Assembly (NCBI RefSeq): GCF_019459225.1
Contig: NZ_JAIAZY010000002.1
Span: 124,001 to 188,000 of the forward strand
Origin: Bacillus sp. IITD106
Lineage (GTDB): Bacteria > Bacillota > Bacilli > Bacillales > Bacillaceae_C
Direction: 5' to 3'
Length of the DNA: 64,000 nt
Made by a program: the position numbers and the translations under genes. The notes beneath the pieces are model-generated. The model had not been told where the DNA came from. It did not search any database and worked only from the letters and a program-made list of their open reading frames with translations. Below are positions 11,030 through 20,505 of this stretch, in pieces; the stretch's first letter is position 1, and every line of letters starts with the position of its first letter.

Positions 11030-12865
11030 TTATTTGGACTTTCCTTGGTCGTCTCTTTTTAACACAGCCATAAACGCTTCTTGCGGAACTTCAACGGAGC
11101 CAACTTGCTTCATCCGTTTCTTTCCTTCTTTTTGTTTTTCTAATAATTTTCGCTTCCTGGAAATATCTCCGCCGTAACATTTAGCCAAAACGTTTTTCCC
11201 CATTGATTTAATGGTGGAGCGAGCGACTATTTTTTGCCCGATGGCTGCTTGGACAGGAACTTCAAATTGTTGTCTCGGGATAAGTTCTTTTAACTTTTCT
11301 ACAATCACTTTCCCTCTATCATAAGCAAAATCTCGATGGACAATGAAGCTAAGGGCATCGACTTGTTCCCCATTTAATAAAATATCCATCTTCACTAATT
11401 TTGAAGGCTGGTAACCGATCATTTCATAATCAAATGAAGCATAGCCCTTCGTGTTTGATTTTAATTGATCGAAGAAATCATATACAATTTCGGAAAGCGG
11501 AATTTCATAAATGACGCTTACCCTAATGTCATCTAAGTATTGCATGTCGACAAAGTGTCCACGCTTTTGTTGAGATAATTCCATGACCGCCCCGACATAA
11601 TCATTCGGTACCATCATAGACGCTTTCACGTATGGTTCTTCCACATGATCAATTTTTTGCGGATCTGGCATATTCGATGGATTATCAACACTTAATACTG
11701 TTCCATCCGTCATATATACTTTATAAATTACGCTTGGCGCGGTTGTAATTAAATCGATATTGAATTCTCTCTCAATCCGCTCTTGGATAATTTCCATATG
11801 AAGCAGCCCTAAAAATCCACAGCGGAATCCAAAACCGAGCGCTTGAGAAGATTCAGGTTCATATTGAAGAGAGGAATCATTCAGCTCTAGTTTTTCTAGC
11901 GCTTCTCTCAGATCATTGAATTTAGCTGAATCGATTGGATAAAGACCGCAAAACACCATTGGGTTTAACTTACGATACCCTGGCAGCGGTTCAGAAGCAG
12001 AATTTTTCACACTCGTAATTGTATCCCCAACACGTGTGTCCCCGACATTTTTTATCGATGCGGTTAAAAATCCTACATCTCCTACCGTCAGTTCATCTAC
12101 TAGCATTGGCTTCGGAGCATGAACTCCGACTTCAAGCACTTCAAATTCCTTACCAGTAGCCATCATCCGTATTTTATCGCCAGCTTTTACAGTACCTTCC
12201 ATTACACGAATATACGTAATGACGCCGCGATAAGGATCATACAAGGAATCAAATATGAGTGCTTTTAACGGTCCTTCAGGGTCTCCAGACGGTGCCGGGA
12301 CTTTTTCCACGATCTGTTCCAGAATGTCTTCTATTCCAATACCGGCTTTTGCAGATGCTAATACTGCTTCAGAGGCATCCAGCCCTATCACATCTTCAAT
12401 TTCTTTTCTAACTCTTTCTGGGTCCGCTGCAGGCAAATCGATTTTATTGATTACAGGTAAAATTTCCAAATTATTATCAAGAGCCAAATAGACGTTTGCT
12501 AATGTTTGCGCCTCAATACCTTGAGCGGCATCGACGACTAATATTGCGCCTTCACAAGCGGCAAGACTTCTTGATACTTCATATGTGAAATCGACGTGAC
12601 CTGGTGTATCGATAAGGTGGAATGTATAATCCTCACCATTTTTTGCGTGATATTTTATTTGAACAGCATTTAATTTTATCGTAATGCCACGTTCTCTCTC
12701 TAAATCCATGGAATCTAGCAACTGATTTTTCATTTCTCTTGATGTGAGGGCTTTCGTTTGCTCAAGAATACGATCGGCTAAAGTAGATTTTCCATGGTCG
12801 ATATGAGCTATTATTGAAAAGTTACGGATTTTCTCTTGTCTCTTTTTTCTTTCTTCAATGTTCAT
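11030..12865 (-). CDS. lepA: elongation factor 4 (LepA)
   Basis: A 611-residue translational GTPase that acts on stalled or mistranslocated ribosomes and in 30S biogenesis. GTPase motifs are clear: AHIDHGKST (G1), DTPGHVDF (G3), NKIDLP (G4) and SAKAG (G5). EF-G-like domains II, III and V follow, and the LepA-specific C-terminal domain ends near [23 protein letters not shown] at 12865 follows AGGAGTG; ten extra in-frame codons to 12892 are not supported. Has its own promoter after the terminator that ends the gpr-yqxA transcript. Confidence 0.97.
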   Translation of the reverse strand: MNIEERKKRQEKIRNFSIIAHIDHGKSTLADRILEQTKALTSREMKNQLLDSMDLERERGITIKLNAVQIKYHAKNGEDYTFHLIDTPGHVDFTYEVSRSLAACEGAILVVDAAQGIEAQTLANVYLALDNNLEILPVINKIDLPAADPERVRKEIEDVIGLDASEAVLASAKAGIGIEDILEQIVEKVPAPSGDPEGPLKALIFDSLYDPYRGVITYIRVMEGTVKAGDKIRMMATGKEFEVLEVGVHAPKPMLVDELTVGDVGFLTASIKNVGDTRVGDTITSVKNSASEPLPGYRKLNPMVFCGLYPIDSAKFNDLREALEKLELNDSSLQYEPESSQALGFGFRCGFLGLLHMEIIQERIEREFNIDLITTAPSVIYKVYMTDGTVLSVDNPSNMPDPQKIDHVEEPYVKASMMVPNDYVGAVMELSQQKRGHFVDMQYLDDIRVSVIYEIPLSEIVYDFFDQLKSNTKGYASFDYEMIGYQPSKLVKMDILLNGEQVDALSFIVHRDFAYDRGKVIVEKLKELIPRQQFEVPVQAAIGQKIVARSTIKSMGKNVLAKCYGGDISRKRKLLEKQKEGKKRMKQVGSVEVPQEAFMAVLKRDDQGKSK

Positions 12866-12906
12866 CGTGTTCACTCCTGTTAATCGACGCAAGTATGCTA
12901 GCGTAA

Positions 12907-12935
12907 ATTATAACAGCAGTGCATTCAATGAGCAA
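12907..12935 (-). promoter_or_regulatory. SigA promoter of lepA
   Basis: Minus-strand TTGCTC (12930-12935) and a consensus TATAAT (12907-12912) with 17-bp spacing, about 40 bp upstream of the lepA start. Confidence 0.65.
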
Positions 12936-12956
12936 ATTCAAAATTTGAAAAATAAT

Positions 12957-12988
12957 AAGGCTACCTATTTAGAAGAGGATAGGTAGCC
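12957..12988 (-). terminator. intrinsic terminator after yqxA
   Basis: Stem GGCTACCTAT / ATAGGTAGCC with a loop of about 10 nt, followed on the minus strand by TTATTATTTTTC. It ends the gpr-yqxA unit ahead of the lepA promoter. Confidence 0.8.
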
Positions 12989-12995
12989 AACATCC

Positions 12996-13334
12996 TTATA
13001 ATAAACTCGATATAAATTCAAATATTTTTTGGGTAATAGTCGTTACGATATTTGCTAGGGATTTACCAACTTCTGAAAAAAAATTATAAGCTTTTACTTC
13101 TTCTAGTTTTTCTTTTTTCTCTTCAAGGTTGAAAGTCGGAAGATCTCTGCCCATAAAGTTTGTTTCTACTTCTCCTGCTTCATTTTGGTGGATATTTACT
13201 GGGGTTTGGAATGAATCATCTGTATAACCTTTCATATTAAGCATTCCTTCATTGGCTTTGTTCATGCCAATCATAACACCTATAAACAAAACGCCAACAA
13301 GTAAAATGCATTTAAATAAAAAGTTTCTCATCAT
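12996..13334 (-). CDS. yqxA: DUF3679 membrane-anchored protein YqxA
   Basis: A 112-residue protein with one N-terminal hydrophobic helix (about residues 5-25) that is either a membrane anchor or signal segment, followed by a short hydrophilic, extracytoplasmic-type domain. Length and position match B. subtilis YqxA (DUF3679), found with gpr and spoIIP and of unknown function. ATG at 13334 (ATG ATG) follows GGAGGTG; the 41 codons upstream overlap gpr and are spurious. In B. subtilis spoIIP lies between gpr and yqxA; here only 67 bp separate them. Confidence 0.8.
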   Translation of the reverse strand: MMRNFLFKCILLVGVLFIGVMIGMNKANEGMLNMKGYTDDSFQTPVNIHQNEAGEVETNFMGRDLPTFNLEEKKEKLEEVKAYNFFSEVGKSLANIVTTITQKIFEFISSLL

Positions 13335-13401
13335 TCCAACACCTCCTCTACCATATTCTCTAGTAAATGTTATGACTAGGAACGAAATGATAGAACTACA
13401 T

Positions 13402-14529
13402 TTATCTAGTTTTAAAACCAGCATCCGTTTGATCCACTGCAGAATGAAGAGCGGCATTTAGCCCAGAAGCTAAAAGATTTGCCATATCTTCAATAAATAC
13501 ATCTACTTCTTTTGGAGTTACCATCAGATTATGGCCGAGTGGAGACAAAACCTCATGAATGAGTCTTCTTTTTTCATCTTCTTCAAGCGTTCCGACCATC
13601 CCTAAAAATGTCTGTCTTTGTCTTTCCTCCGGCAAATCTTCTTCATTTAGCTTTCTTTTTTCTCCAAATGTCAGGCCGGCGGGAGCAAGAGATCTTGACG
13701 GTCTCGAAGACTCCTTTATCTCCTTTCCAAAATGCTTAAGTAAGAAATCAATCGTATCACTCGTAATGGTTACGGCATCAACAACAGTAGGAACTCCAAT
13801 CGAAATGACTGGCACTCCTAAAGTTTCCTTACTCAATTCCTTGCGTTTGTTTCCAACACCCGAACCAGGGTGAATGCCTGTGTCTGAAATTTGAATGGTT
13901 GAATTAACTCTCTCGATTGAACGCGATGCGAGAGCATCAATGGCTATAATAAAATCAGGCTTCGATTTTTCGGCAACCCCAAAAATAATGTCACTTGTTT
14001 CAATTCCTGTCAGTCCCATGACTCCTGGAGCAATGGCACTAACAGGTCGATACCCTTCTTCGACTTGATGGGTTTCAATCTGAAATAAATGCCTCGTAAT
14101 AATAAGATGTTCACATACTTCTGGACCTAGTGCATCGGGAGTAACATTCCAGTTTCCTAATCCAACAACTAAGCAACTTGCGGATTTAGGAATATTCAAC
14201 ATATCCAAAAATTCACTGAATTCCTTCGCAAAAACTTCTTCAACCTGTTGCTGTAATACTGAATCCTGCGACCTAATTCCTTGAACTTCAATCGTTAAGT
14301 AATGTCCCGCTTTTTTGCCTAGCTTTTCTTCACCCTCAGGAGTAATAGTGGCCAAAGATATTTTTATATCGCCTTCCATTCTTTCCTTAATCAAGACCCC
14401 ATTTATTTCTTTCTGTTCTACTTTGTCTTTCTTTTTACCGGCCAATTGGGCTAAAGCCATTTCAAATGCTTCTTTTGCTAAATCGGTTCTTACGACATAA
14501 CGGCTTAAATCAATGTCATTGTTTTTCAT
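13402..14529 (-). CDS. gpr: germination protease (GPR)
   Basis: A 375-residue protease, made in the forespore as a zymogen, which degrades small acid-soluble spore proteins at germination. The N terminus contains [11 protein letters not shown], resembling the SASP cleavage site used for zymogen processing. [26 protein letters not shown] and [10 protein letters not shown] are family signatures. ATG at 14529 follows AGGAGGTTAAG. Divergent from rpsT. A SigG promoter is expected, but I could not fix one with confidence. Confidence 0.96.
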   Translation of the reverse strand: MKNNDIDLSRYVVRTDLAKEAFEMALAQLAGKKKDKVEQKEINGVLIKERMEGDIKISLATITPEGEEKLGKKAGHYLTIEVQGIRSQDSVLQQQVEEVFAKEFSEFLDMLNIPKSASCLVVGLGNWNVTPDALGPEVCEHLIITRHLFQIETHQVEEGYRPVSAIAPGVMGLTGIETSDIIFGVAEKSKPDFIIAIDALASRSIERVNSTIQISDTGIHPGSGVGNKRKELSKETLGVPVISIGVPTVVDAVTITSDTIDFLLKHFGKEIKESSRPSRSLAPAGLTFGEKRKLNEEDLPEERQRQTFLGMVGTLEEDEKRRLIHEVLSPLGHNLMVTPKEVDVFIEDMANLLASGLNAALHSAVDQTDAGFKTR

Positions 14530-14715
14530 TACTTAACCTCCTAAAAGGAAACTTTATTTCCCATCCTTTCCTTTCATACCATTTTTCATTCAGAAGTATT
14601 GCATTCCTATTATTCGTTTGATAAAATATCTCTTGTTCTTATTGTTAATGAATAACGGTATATTAGTGAAAGTCGAGCGAGATACAACCTCGATCATTGT
14701 CAGGAGGTGAATGGA

Positions 14716-14976
14716 ATGCCAAACATTAAATCTGCTATTAAACGAGTAAACATCAATGAAGCAAAAAATGCTCAAAATTCCGCAGCTAAATCAGCAATGC
14801 GTACTGCAGTTAAAAAATTCGAATCAGCTGTTGAGCTTAACGAAGAGAATGCTAAAGATCTTTTTAAAAATGCCGTAAAGCATCTTGATAAAGCTGCAAC
14901 AAAAGGCTTGATCCATAAAAATACAGCTAATCGCCAAAAAGCACGTCTAGCTAAAAAATTAAGTAAAATGGCTTAA
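14716..14976 (+). CDS. rpsT: 30S ribosomal protein S20
   Basis: An 86-residue, lysine-rich all-helical protein of the small subunit. [10 protein letters not shown] at the N terminus and the C-terminal [13 protein letters not shown] are typical of S20. The start is ATG 14716, set by AGGAGGTGA; the in-frame GTG at 14707 belongs to the ribosome binding site. Transcribed divergently from gpr as a single gene with its own terminator. Confidence 0.97.
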   Translation: MPNIKSAIKRVNINEAKNAQNSAAKSAMRTAVKKFESAVELNEENAKDLFKNAVKHLDKAATKGLIHKNTANRQKARLAKKLSKMA

Positions 14977-14996
14977 TCATGTGAAGAGCAAAATTC

Positions 14997-15030
14997 AAAA
15001 CGCCCCTTATATTAATAAGGGACGTTTTTT
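14997..15030 (+). terminator. intrinsic terminator after rpsT
   Basis: Stem AAAACG-CCCTTAT / ATAAGGG-ACGTTTT ending in six T residues, 20 bp after the rpsT stop. Confidence 0.9.
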
Positions 15031-15085
15031 CTGTTTTAAAGAAAGTATAAACTTTTAATAGTCTATATTTTTAAATTTAGACTTT

Positions 15086-15244
15086 TCTGTCCAGCTACAG
15101 CGCCTATCGACTAGCAAACTTCTTGTCCTTCTCCCTCCGATAAGTCAACATCGATTCGTCCTATCGGACTCATCGTGTTTCCTTTATCTCAGTCGAAGGA
15201 CCTGAAGTTTGTACGTCGATGAGCAAGGCGCTTCCGCTTTTCTT
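15086..15244 (+). repeat. dispersed hairpin repeat, copy R1 (full length)
   Basis: A 160-bp intergenic element with inverted ends. The left part (AGCGCCTATCGAC, then AAACTTC and GTCCTTC) pairs with the right part (GAAGGAC, GAAGTTT, then GTCGATGAGCAAGGCGCT), so it can fold into one long imperfect hairpin. The right end, GGCGCTTCCGCTTTTCTT, is shared with copies R2-R5 in other intergenic gaps of the window. It carries no coding frame or transposase, lies between convergent rpsT and holA, and stops four bases before the holA stop codon. Confidence 0.8.
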
Positions 15245-15247
15245 AGT

Positions 15248-16270
15248 TTATGATATTTTTAAGTGGCCTAATTTAAATAAAAATAGTTCTAAAGAAACTT
15301 CTCTGCCTGATCCACCAGTTTTTAATTGTTCATCCGTTTGTGCGAGAAAATGAATAATCTCTCCTAATTCTTTTTCTGTAAAAGAACGTGCTTGTCCAGA
15401 TGCAAGTTTTACACGAAATGGATGCGTTTTAAGGATACTTGCAATCTGTTGTTGTCCATATCCTCGTTTCATAAGTTCTTTTACTTGATAAATAAGGCGG
15501 AATTGGCTAGCCAAGAGCGCTAAAATTTTTATAGGTTCTTCATTTTGCTTTCGTAAATCATAATAAATTCTAAAAACCTCTTCCATTTTTCTTTTGACTA
15601 CTTTATCGACTAGATCAAATATATTCTGTTCCAAGGATCTTGACGTAAGCTTTTCGACAATTTCAGATGTAATGATGTTTGAATCCTCTACATATAAAGA
15701 CAGTTTTTCCAGTTCTGAATGAATATTCATTAAATCTGTACCAACTAAGGATAAAAGCAAATCGATTGCATTCTCATCTATTTGTTGACTTTTCGCTTCT
15801 ACTTGTCCTCTTATCCAAATCCGCAATTCACCCTCAGATAGCTTTTTTGCCTCGATTACTTCAGCATTTTTTTTAAGTAATTTTGTTAACTTTTTTCGCT
15901 CATCTAGTTTTTCAACATTCCCTGCAAAAACTAGTATGGAATAAGGAGCTGGTGCTTCAATATACGCTTCCAGCTTTTTTAAGTTATGTTCTACTTTTTC
16001 TTTAGATTTTTCCGAGGTTAAAAATATCGGATTATTTAAAAACACTAATTTTCTTTCACCAAAAAACGGAAAGGTTTCTGCATCCTCAAGTGCTACTTCT
16101 ATGGGGGTATCCTCCATGTCGTATACAGATAAATTAAAATCCATTTCTTCTTCCGTTAACACATTTGTCACTAATTTTTGTTTCGTCTCGTTGATTATAA
16201 AGCCTTCCGTTCCATATAATAAATACAGTGGTGAAAACTGTTTTCTTTCTATTTTTTCCCAAAGTTTCAT
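15248..16270 (-). CDS. holA: DNA polymerase III, delta subunit
   Basis: A 340-residue clamp-loader subunit that opens the beta sliding clamp. The N terminus has the FSPLYLLYGTEGFIINE segment of delta subunits; the middle has a degenerate AAA+ fold without a usable Walker A motif, as expected; and the C-terminal helical domain contains QFRLIYQVKELMKRGY. ATG at 16270 follows AGGTGAGGG. YqeN in B. subtilis. It is separate from the comE genes by the yqzM region and ends next to repeat R1. Confidence 0.92.
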   Translation of the reverse strand: MKLWEKIERKQFSPLYLLYGTEGFIINETKQKLVTNVLTEEEMDFNLSVYDMEDTPIEVALEDAETFPFFGERKLVFLNNPIFLTSEKSKEKVEHNLKKLEAYIEAPAPYSILVFAGNVEKLDERKKLTKLLKKNAEVIEAKKLSEGELRIWIRGQVEAKSQQIDENAIDLLLSLVGTDLMNIHSELEKLSLYVEDSNIITSEIVEKLTSRSLEQNIFDLVDKVVKRKMEEVFRIYYDLRKQNEEPIKILALLASQFRLIYQVKELMKRGYGQQQIASILKTHPFRVKLASGQARSFTEKELGEIIHFLAQTDEQLKTGGSGREVSLELFLFKLGHLKIS

Positions 16271-16604
16271 GTCTTTGCCCTCACCTTTTTAATATCTACT
16301 TCTATCGTATGAAAGCTGGGCACATTTGACAAGAGGCAAAGGGGACATTCCACTAAGTGAAGTTGTCCCCGATCTATAATGAACGCTTCAAAATAAGGCC
16401 TAGGATACTTACTTTGAAGCGGATAAAATTTTCATTGGCCTCCGGAGTTTCCATAAGCAAAAGTTTCAATTTGAGAAACTTGTAATTGTATTTTGGCCTT
16501 CTTTATTAAAAGTATGGGTGTCAACTCTTGTCAGCAGTGGTAATGGAATTGTGGATTTTTTTTTAAACTTCGTCTATACTATAGTGGAAATAGGAGGGGT
16601 AGTC
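16271..16604. other. 334-bp intergenic region with three inverted repeats
   Basis: Between divergent holA and yqzM there is no credible gene. It holds GGGGACA / TGTCCCC (16341-16370), a 14-bp near-perfect stem CGCTTCAAAATAAG / CTTACTTTGAAGCG (16384-16421) and AAGTTTC / GAAACTT (16461-16481). None has a U tract. A TATACT just upstream of the yqzM ribosome binding site (about 16575-16580) could be its -10 box. Confidence 0.6.
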
Positions 16605-16739
16605 GTGAATAAATTTGAACAAAATGTCCAATCAAAGCGAAATGATGCGGTCGATTCTGGTGTCGGTTTTGGAGTCTCCTTTCTTTTCTTTACAGCCATC
16701 TTCGTGATTGGGACAGTAGTTGAACTTCTCGGAAAATAA
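16605..16739 (+). CDS. yqzM: small membrane protein YqzM
   Basis: A 44-residue protein starting at GTG 16605, 7 bases after AGGAGGGG. The hydrophilic N terminus (NKFEQNVQSKRNDAVDSGVG) is followed by one transmembrane helix (about residues 21-42). Sequence, length and place next to comEC match B. subtilis YqzM, a conserved small protein of unknown function. Codons upstream of the GTG are in frame but lie before the ribosome binding site. Confidence 0.85.
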   Translation: MNKFEQNVQSKRNDAVDSGVGFGVSFLFFTAIFVIGTVVELLGK

Positions 16740-16759
16740 GAAAAAGGCTTGCACCTCGC

Positions 16760-16790
16760 AAAAAGAAGTTTGTTTAACAAACTTCTTTTT
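16760..16790 (+). terminator. intrinsic terminator after yqzM
   Basis: Near-perfect 14-bp stem AAAAAGAAGTTTGT / ACAAACTTCTTTTT with a tiny loop, then ATTTT. AT-rich on both sides, so it could also act on minus-strand transcripts leaving comEC. Confidence 0.8.
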
Positions 16791-16943
16791 ATTTTGGTGA
16801 GGAAGCAGTTATTTAAAGATTTTCCGCCTAGCGAAAACAGCAATCCACTGATCAAGCTATTTTTTTATCTCTGCCGACAGACTGCATCCTGTGCGAATCC
16901 ACTTTTGTCCTTTTGTTCATTTTTGTACTTTATATGGTTCATC

Positions 16944-19244
16944 TTATTGCATAATAGTATGAAAGGTTCCACCTCTTTTTGTAAATTTAAAATGTATTGC
17001 CCCTTGTTCATCCGTCCGATAAATGTAAACCTTATTTTCCTCCAATATATCAATTACTTCTTTATGCGGGTGGCCATAACGATTATTAAACCCGGAAGAA
17101 ATAATAGCATAATCTGGTTGTACAAAATGAATAAAATCAAAGGTTGATGATGTTTTACTACCATGATGTGCAACTTTTAAAACATTTGCATTTAACTTCC
17201 TATAAGCCTGTATGATTTTTTCTTCCCCTTCTTTTTCTACATCACCCATAAAAAGCCAGCTAAATCCTCCAAAAGTGGCAAATAATACGAGTGAACTGTT
17301 ATTCCCTTCGTAATGATCATCAAAAGGAAAAATGAATTGGAATTGCCCCGATTTGTTTTCCCATCCGCTTCCAGCTTTTTCTTCAAAAACAGGAATATCA
17401 TATTTTCCCGCACTCTTGAGGATCTCCTTCATTAAAGCATTTTCCCAAGAATTAGGAGAAATATATATTTCCTTAATCATTATTTCTCCGAATAATTCTT
17501 TCGCAGCGCCGATATGATCCGTATCACTATGTGTAAGAATTAATTTATCAATTTTTCGAATTCCTTTACTTTTTAAGACGGGTATTAATATTTGCTTGCC
17601 AACTTGAAAAGGCTTTTTGCGTTCCTGCCATTCTGGAACTGGAAAATTAAGCTGTCCTCCAGTATCAATTAAATATGTGCCGCGGTTGTAAGGAAGTTTT
17701 ATTAAAGTACTATCTCCTTGTCCGATATCGATAAAGATGACTTCCCCTTTTGGTGAATACTGTACTGTCGCCATATGGATAAGCATGATTACGGTTAATG
17801 GTAAAACCGCCACAATTCTCGTTTTCTTTTTTTCATTTAAATAGACATACAAATAGGCTCCGATCACCATAAATAGGATACTGAAAATATTTGGTTTTCC
17901 CGTTATAATCGTCGAAAATTTATTCGAACTTAGCATGAAAGCAAACTGTTCCGAATAATAAACGAGAGCAGCAATAAAATCAGCTAAAAAGGTGAAAAGT
18001 CTCTCGCTAAAAAGCTTGACCATAAATAAACTTATCATTGAAGGTAAAATGATAGAAGTATAAAAAGGAACAAATATAACGTTGGCGATAATGCCGATTA
18101 AAGAAAATTCAAAGAAGTGGAAAGCTAGAATCGGAAAGGAAGCGAGCGTGGATATGATGGAGATATCCGTCATTTTTCTAATATAGGAATGATGCATCGT
18201 AAATATTGATTTTGAAGATACAATAAGGCAAAAAGTAACGCAATAAGAAAGTTGAAATCCAGCATGATAGACCAAAAAGGGATCAATACACAGAAAAACA
18301 ATAAAACTGATAGACAAAGCATCGAGTGTCGTAATAGGGAGTCTCCATTTTTTTGAGGTTAATAAAAGCAACGTCATCAGTACAGCTCTTATTACCGGAG
18401 GATTAGATCCACTAATCACTGCATAAATGGGAAGGATGATCATGAGAAGCCAATAAATGGTTTCTTTCGTTATACCAAGACGAAGAAATATTAAATAAAT
18501 CAATCCAACTAGAAAAGCGATATGGAGACCGGAAATTGCCAATAAGTGAACAACGCCAATTTGTTGATAGGAACGATAAGTATCCTCCGCAAATGATGAT
18601 CGATCCCCGAAAATTAGGGCGTTTGCATAGGGAATTAGTTGTTCGGGAAAGCTATTTTCTACAAATTTTACCCCAACCGCACGAATGTTTTGCAAAATTG
18701 CCTTAAAGGATTGTTTGGAGCTGTAACATTCATTCCCTGATAACTTATTCGTTTCAAGTATCCAATGGATATTTTGTCTATACAAATATTGTTTATAGTT
18801 AAAGGCATATTCGTTGCGGTTTCGTTCAGGAACTACTAATTCGCCAGCAATTTGACATGTGGTTCCCGCTTTAATATTCCTTTCTAACAATAATTTTTCT
18901 TCTTCATTTTGAATTGTATATTGGAGGAGAAGTTTTTCATTAGTGGAATTTACGACAGCTTTTAATCGGTTTCCGTCAATTTGAGGAACTTCAAGGAAGG
19001 TTACATCCATAGAAGTATTGCCTTGATCAAATAATGAAATATTATTTTTTTCATTTATAAAAGCCAAAACGAAAAAAACTATAAAGAATGCGGAAAAAAA
19101 CACGAATAATTTCTTTTCTTTTTCCAAGATGATTCTTATGAACCCAATTAATATAAGAATAAGAGTTAGAAGGTGAAATTCAAAAATCAGCATAACGCCA
19201 GAGAGTGCAGCAATTGCTCCATAAAACCATTTTCCTGTTGCCAT
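16944..19244 (-). CDS. comEC: DNA internalization competence protein ComEC/Rec2
   Basis: A 766-residue polytopic membrane protein forming the channel for single-stranded DNA uptake in transformation. Order of domains: two N-terminal helices, an OB-fold/DUF4131 extracellular domain (about residues 60-190), the multi-helix Competence domain (about 210-470, including GDRSSFAEDTYRSYQQIGVVHLLAISGLH in pieces), and a C-terminal metallo-beta-lactamase domain with IDIGQGDS, HSDTDHIG, FMGDVE and VAHHGSKTSS. All metal ligands appear present, so the nuclease-like domain is probably active. ATG at 19244 follows AAAGGAG. Last gene of comEA-comEB-comEC. Confidence 0.95.
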   Translation of the reverse strand: MATGKWFYGAIAALSGVMLIFEFHLLTLILILIGFIRIILEKEKKLFVFFSAFFIVFFVLAFINEKNNISLFDQGNTSMDVTFLEVPQIDGNRLKAVVNSTNEKLLLQYTIQNEEEKLLLERNIKAGTTCQIAGELVVPERNRNEYAFNYKQYLYRQNIHWILETNKLSGNECYSSKQSFKAILQNIRAVGVKFVENSFPEQLIPYANALIFGDRSSFAEDTYRSYQQIGVVHLLAISGLHIAFLVGLIYLIFLRLGITKETIYWLLMIILPIYAVISGSNPPVIRAVLMTLLLLTSKKWRLPITTLDALSISFIVFLCIDPFLVYHAGFQLSYCVTFCLIVSSKSIFTMHHSYIRKMTDISIISTLASFPILAFHFFEFSLIGIIANVIFVPFYTSIILPSMISLFMVKLFSERLFTFLADFIAALVYYSEQFAFMLSSNKFSTIITGKPNIFSILFMVIGAYLYVYLNEKKKTRIVAVLPLTVIMLIHMATVQYSPKGEVIFIDIGQGDSTLIKLPYNRGTYLIDTGGQLNFPVPEWQERKKPFQVGKQILIPVLKSKGIRKIDKLILTHSDTDHIGAAKELFGEIMIKEIYISPNSWENALMKEILKSAGKYDIPVFEEKAGSGWENKSGQFQFIFPFDDHYEGNNSSLVLFATFGGFSWLFMGDVEKEGEEKIIQAYRKLNANVLKVAHHGSKTSSTFDFIHFVQPDYAIISSGFNNRYGHPHKEVIDILEENKVYIYRTDEQGAIHFKFTKRGGTFHTIMQ

Positions 19245-19270
19245 TGCAGCTCCTTTCTTAAATAATTGGA

Positions 19271-19287
19271 AGGCTGTAATACAGCCT
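19271..19287 (-). other. short hairpin between comEB and comEC
   Basis: Perfect 7-bp inverted repeat AGGCTGT-AAT-ACAGCCT in the 56-bp gap. No T tract follows on the minus strand, so it is more likely an mRNA-stability or attenuation hairpin than a full terminator. Confidence 0.45.
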
Positions 19288-19300
19288 CCTCTATTTGTTC

Positions 19301-19756
19301 TTACTCAGCAAATGATATAAATATTTCTTTGTTAAAAGGAACTTGTTCAACTAAAACTCCCGATTGTTCAAATAATTGAATCGCATAAGGATGATTTTTA
19401 TATTCCTCAGCATAATAAACAGCTTTTATTCCTGCCTGAATGATTGCTTTACAACATTGTAAACAAGGAAAATGCGTAACGTAAATTTCTGCATTTTCGG
19501 TCGGAACGCCAAACTTAGCACATTGCAAAATAGCATTCATTTCAGCATGAATTGTCCTTACGCAATGATTATCAATAACATAACATCCTTCATCAATGCA
19601 ATGGACGCCTCCAGCAATAGAACCGTTATAACCTCCCGCTATTATTCTTTTATCCCTGACGATTGTTGCCCCTACAGTAAGCCTTGTACATGTACTTCTA
19701 TAAGATAGTAGATGGCTCTGCGCCATAAAATATTGATGCCAAGATATTCTCTCCAT
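19301..19756 (-). CDS. comEB: ComEB, dCMP deaminase family protein
   Basis: A 151-residue zinc-dependent deoxycytidylate deaminase-like protein. The active-site motifs are intact: HAEMNAI (zinc ligand and catalytic glutamate) and PCLQCCK (two cysteine ligands), and an additional zinc site is suggested by CIDEGC. Encoded in the late competence operon, but not needed for transformation in B. subtilis; in that species it is linked to pole localisation of ComGA. ATG at 19756 follows GGGAG; the 20 codons upstream overlap comEA and are not used. Confidence 0.93.
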   Translation of the reverse strand: MERISWHQYFMAQSHLLSYRSTCTRLTVGATIVRDKRIIAGGYNGSIAGGVHCIDEGCYVIDNHCVRTIHAEMNAILQCAKFGVPTENAEIYVTHFPCLQCCKAIIQAGIKAVYYAEEYKNHPYAIQLFEQSGVLVEQVPFNKEIFISFAE

Positions 19757-19812
19757 AAAAGTCTCCCTTTTCCGTTTTCTTAAGTTTATCGATATTTGTA
19801 GAAAATAGTCAA

Positions 19813-20421
19813 TCACTTAACAGTAATTAAGTCTTGCAGTCTTTCAAAGGTTTTGGCTCCTATCCCTGATATTTTTTGGATATCTTCTACTTGTTTAAAC
19901 GGACCATTTTCTTCTCTATATTCGATAATGGCCGTCGCTTTTGCAGGGCCGATTCCTGGCAACGTCTCTAGTTCAACCGAGTTCGCTTTATTTATATTAA
20001 CTTTATCATTTTGTTTAGAGGGAGAAGATTCATTGAGAAAGAGATTTTCAACTTCCTCACCAACCTTTGGAATGTATATGACCATTTCATCGTGAACTTT
20101 CTGAGCAAAATTTACTTGAGCTTCATCTGCTGATTCGAGCAATCCCCCTGCTTTCTCGATAATATCGAAAACTCGATCACTTTCCATTGCTTCATATATT
20201 CCAGGGATCTTCACAGCACCCTTTACATCTACAAAAATCATAGAAGGATAAGGTTGATCCTCTTTTATCATTTCGATCTCAGGTTTTTCAACTTCTTCTA
20301 AAGGAAGATTTGCATTTACGACTCCTTGGTTATCCTTTGGCTGACTAATAAACAAAAAAATGGCAAGTCCAACTACAATTGCTCCAACTAATAACGTTTT
20401 ATATTTTTCTAGCCATATCAA
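19813..20421 (-). CDS. comEA: competence DNA receptor ComEA
   Basis: A 202-residue membrane-anchored DNA-binding protein that captures transforming DNA for ComEC. One N-terminal transmembrane helix (about residues 8-26) is followed by a SLBB-like beta domain (about 60-130, VKGAVKIPGIYE), then a C-terminal helix-hairpin-helix pair (VNINKANSVELETLPGIG and FKQVEDIQKISGIG). The likely start is TTG at 20421, eight to nine bases after GAGGTGG; the 17 codons upstream run into the comER side and lack a ribosome binding site. B. subtilis ComEA is 205 residues. Confidence 0.92.
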   Translation of the reverse strand: MIWLEKYKTLLVGAIVVGLAIFLFISQPKDNQGVVNANLPLEEVEKPEIEMIKEDQPYPSMIFVDVKGAVKIPGIYEAMESDRVFDIIEKAGGLLESADEAQVNFAQKVHDEMVIYIPKVGEEVENLFLNESSPSKQNDKVNINKANSVELETLPGIGPAKATAIIEYREENGPFKQVEDIQKISGIGAKTFERLQDLITVK

Positions 20422-20505
20422 TTTTAAAACCACCTCACAGAAAATGAATATTTTATTTTTGATGGCATACATTTGTTAGGAAAGAAAGGCGAAGGAGGGA
20501 CAAGA

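Noticed and set aside
16749-17147. 132-codon plus-strand frame near comEC 3' end
   Set aside because: It starts inside the yqzM terminator and runs antisense to comEC; no ribosome binding site or family resemblance.
20437-20460. Possible ComK box upstream of comEA
   Set aside because: The A4/T4 blocks are 6 bp apart rather than 5, there is no second half-site at a proper distance, and it sits next to the comEA ribosome binding site.
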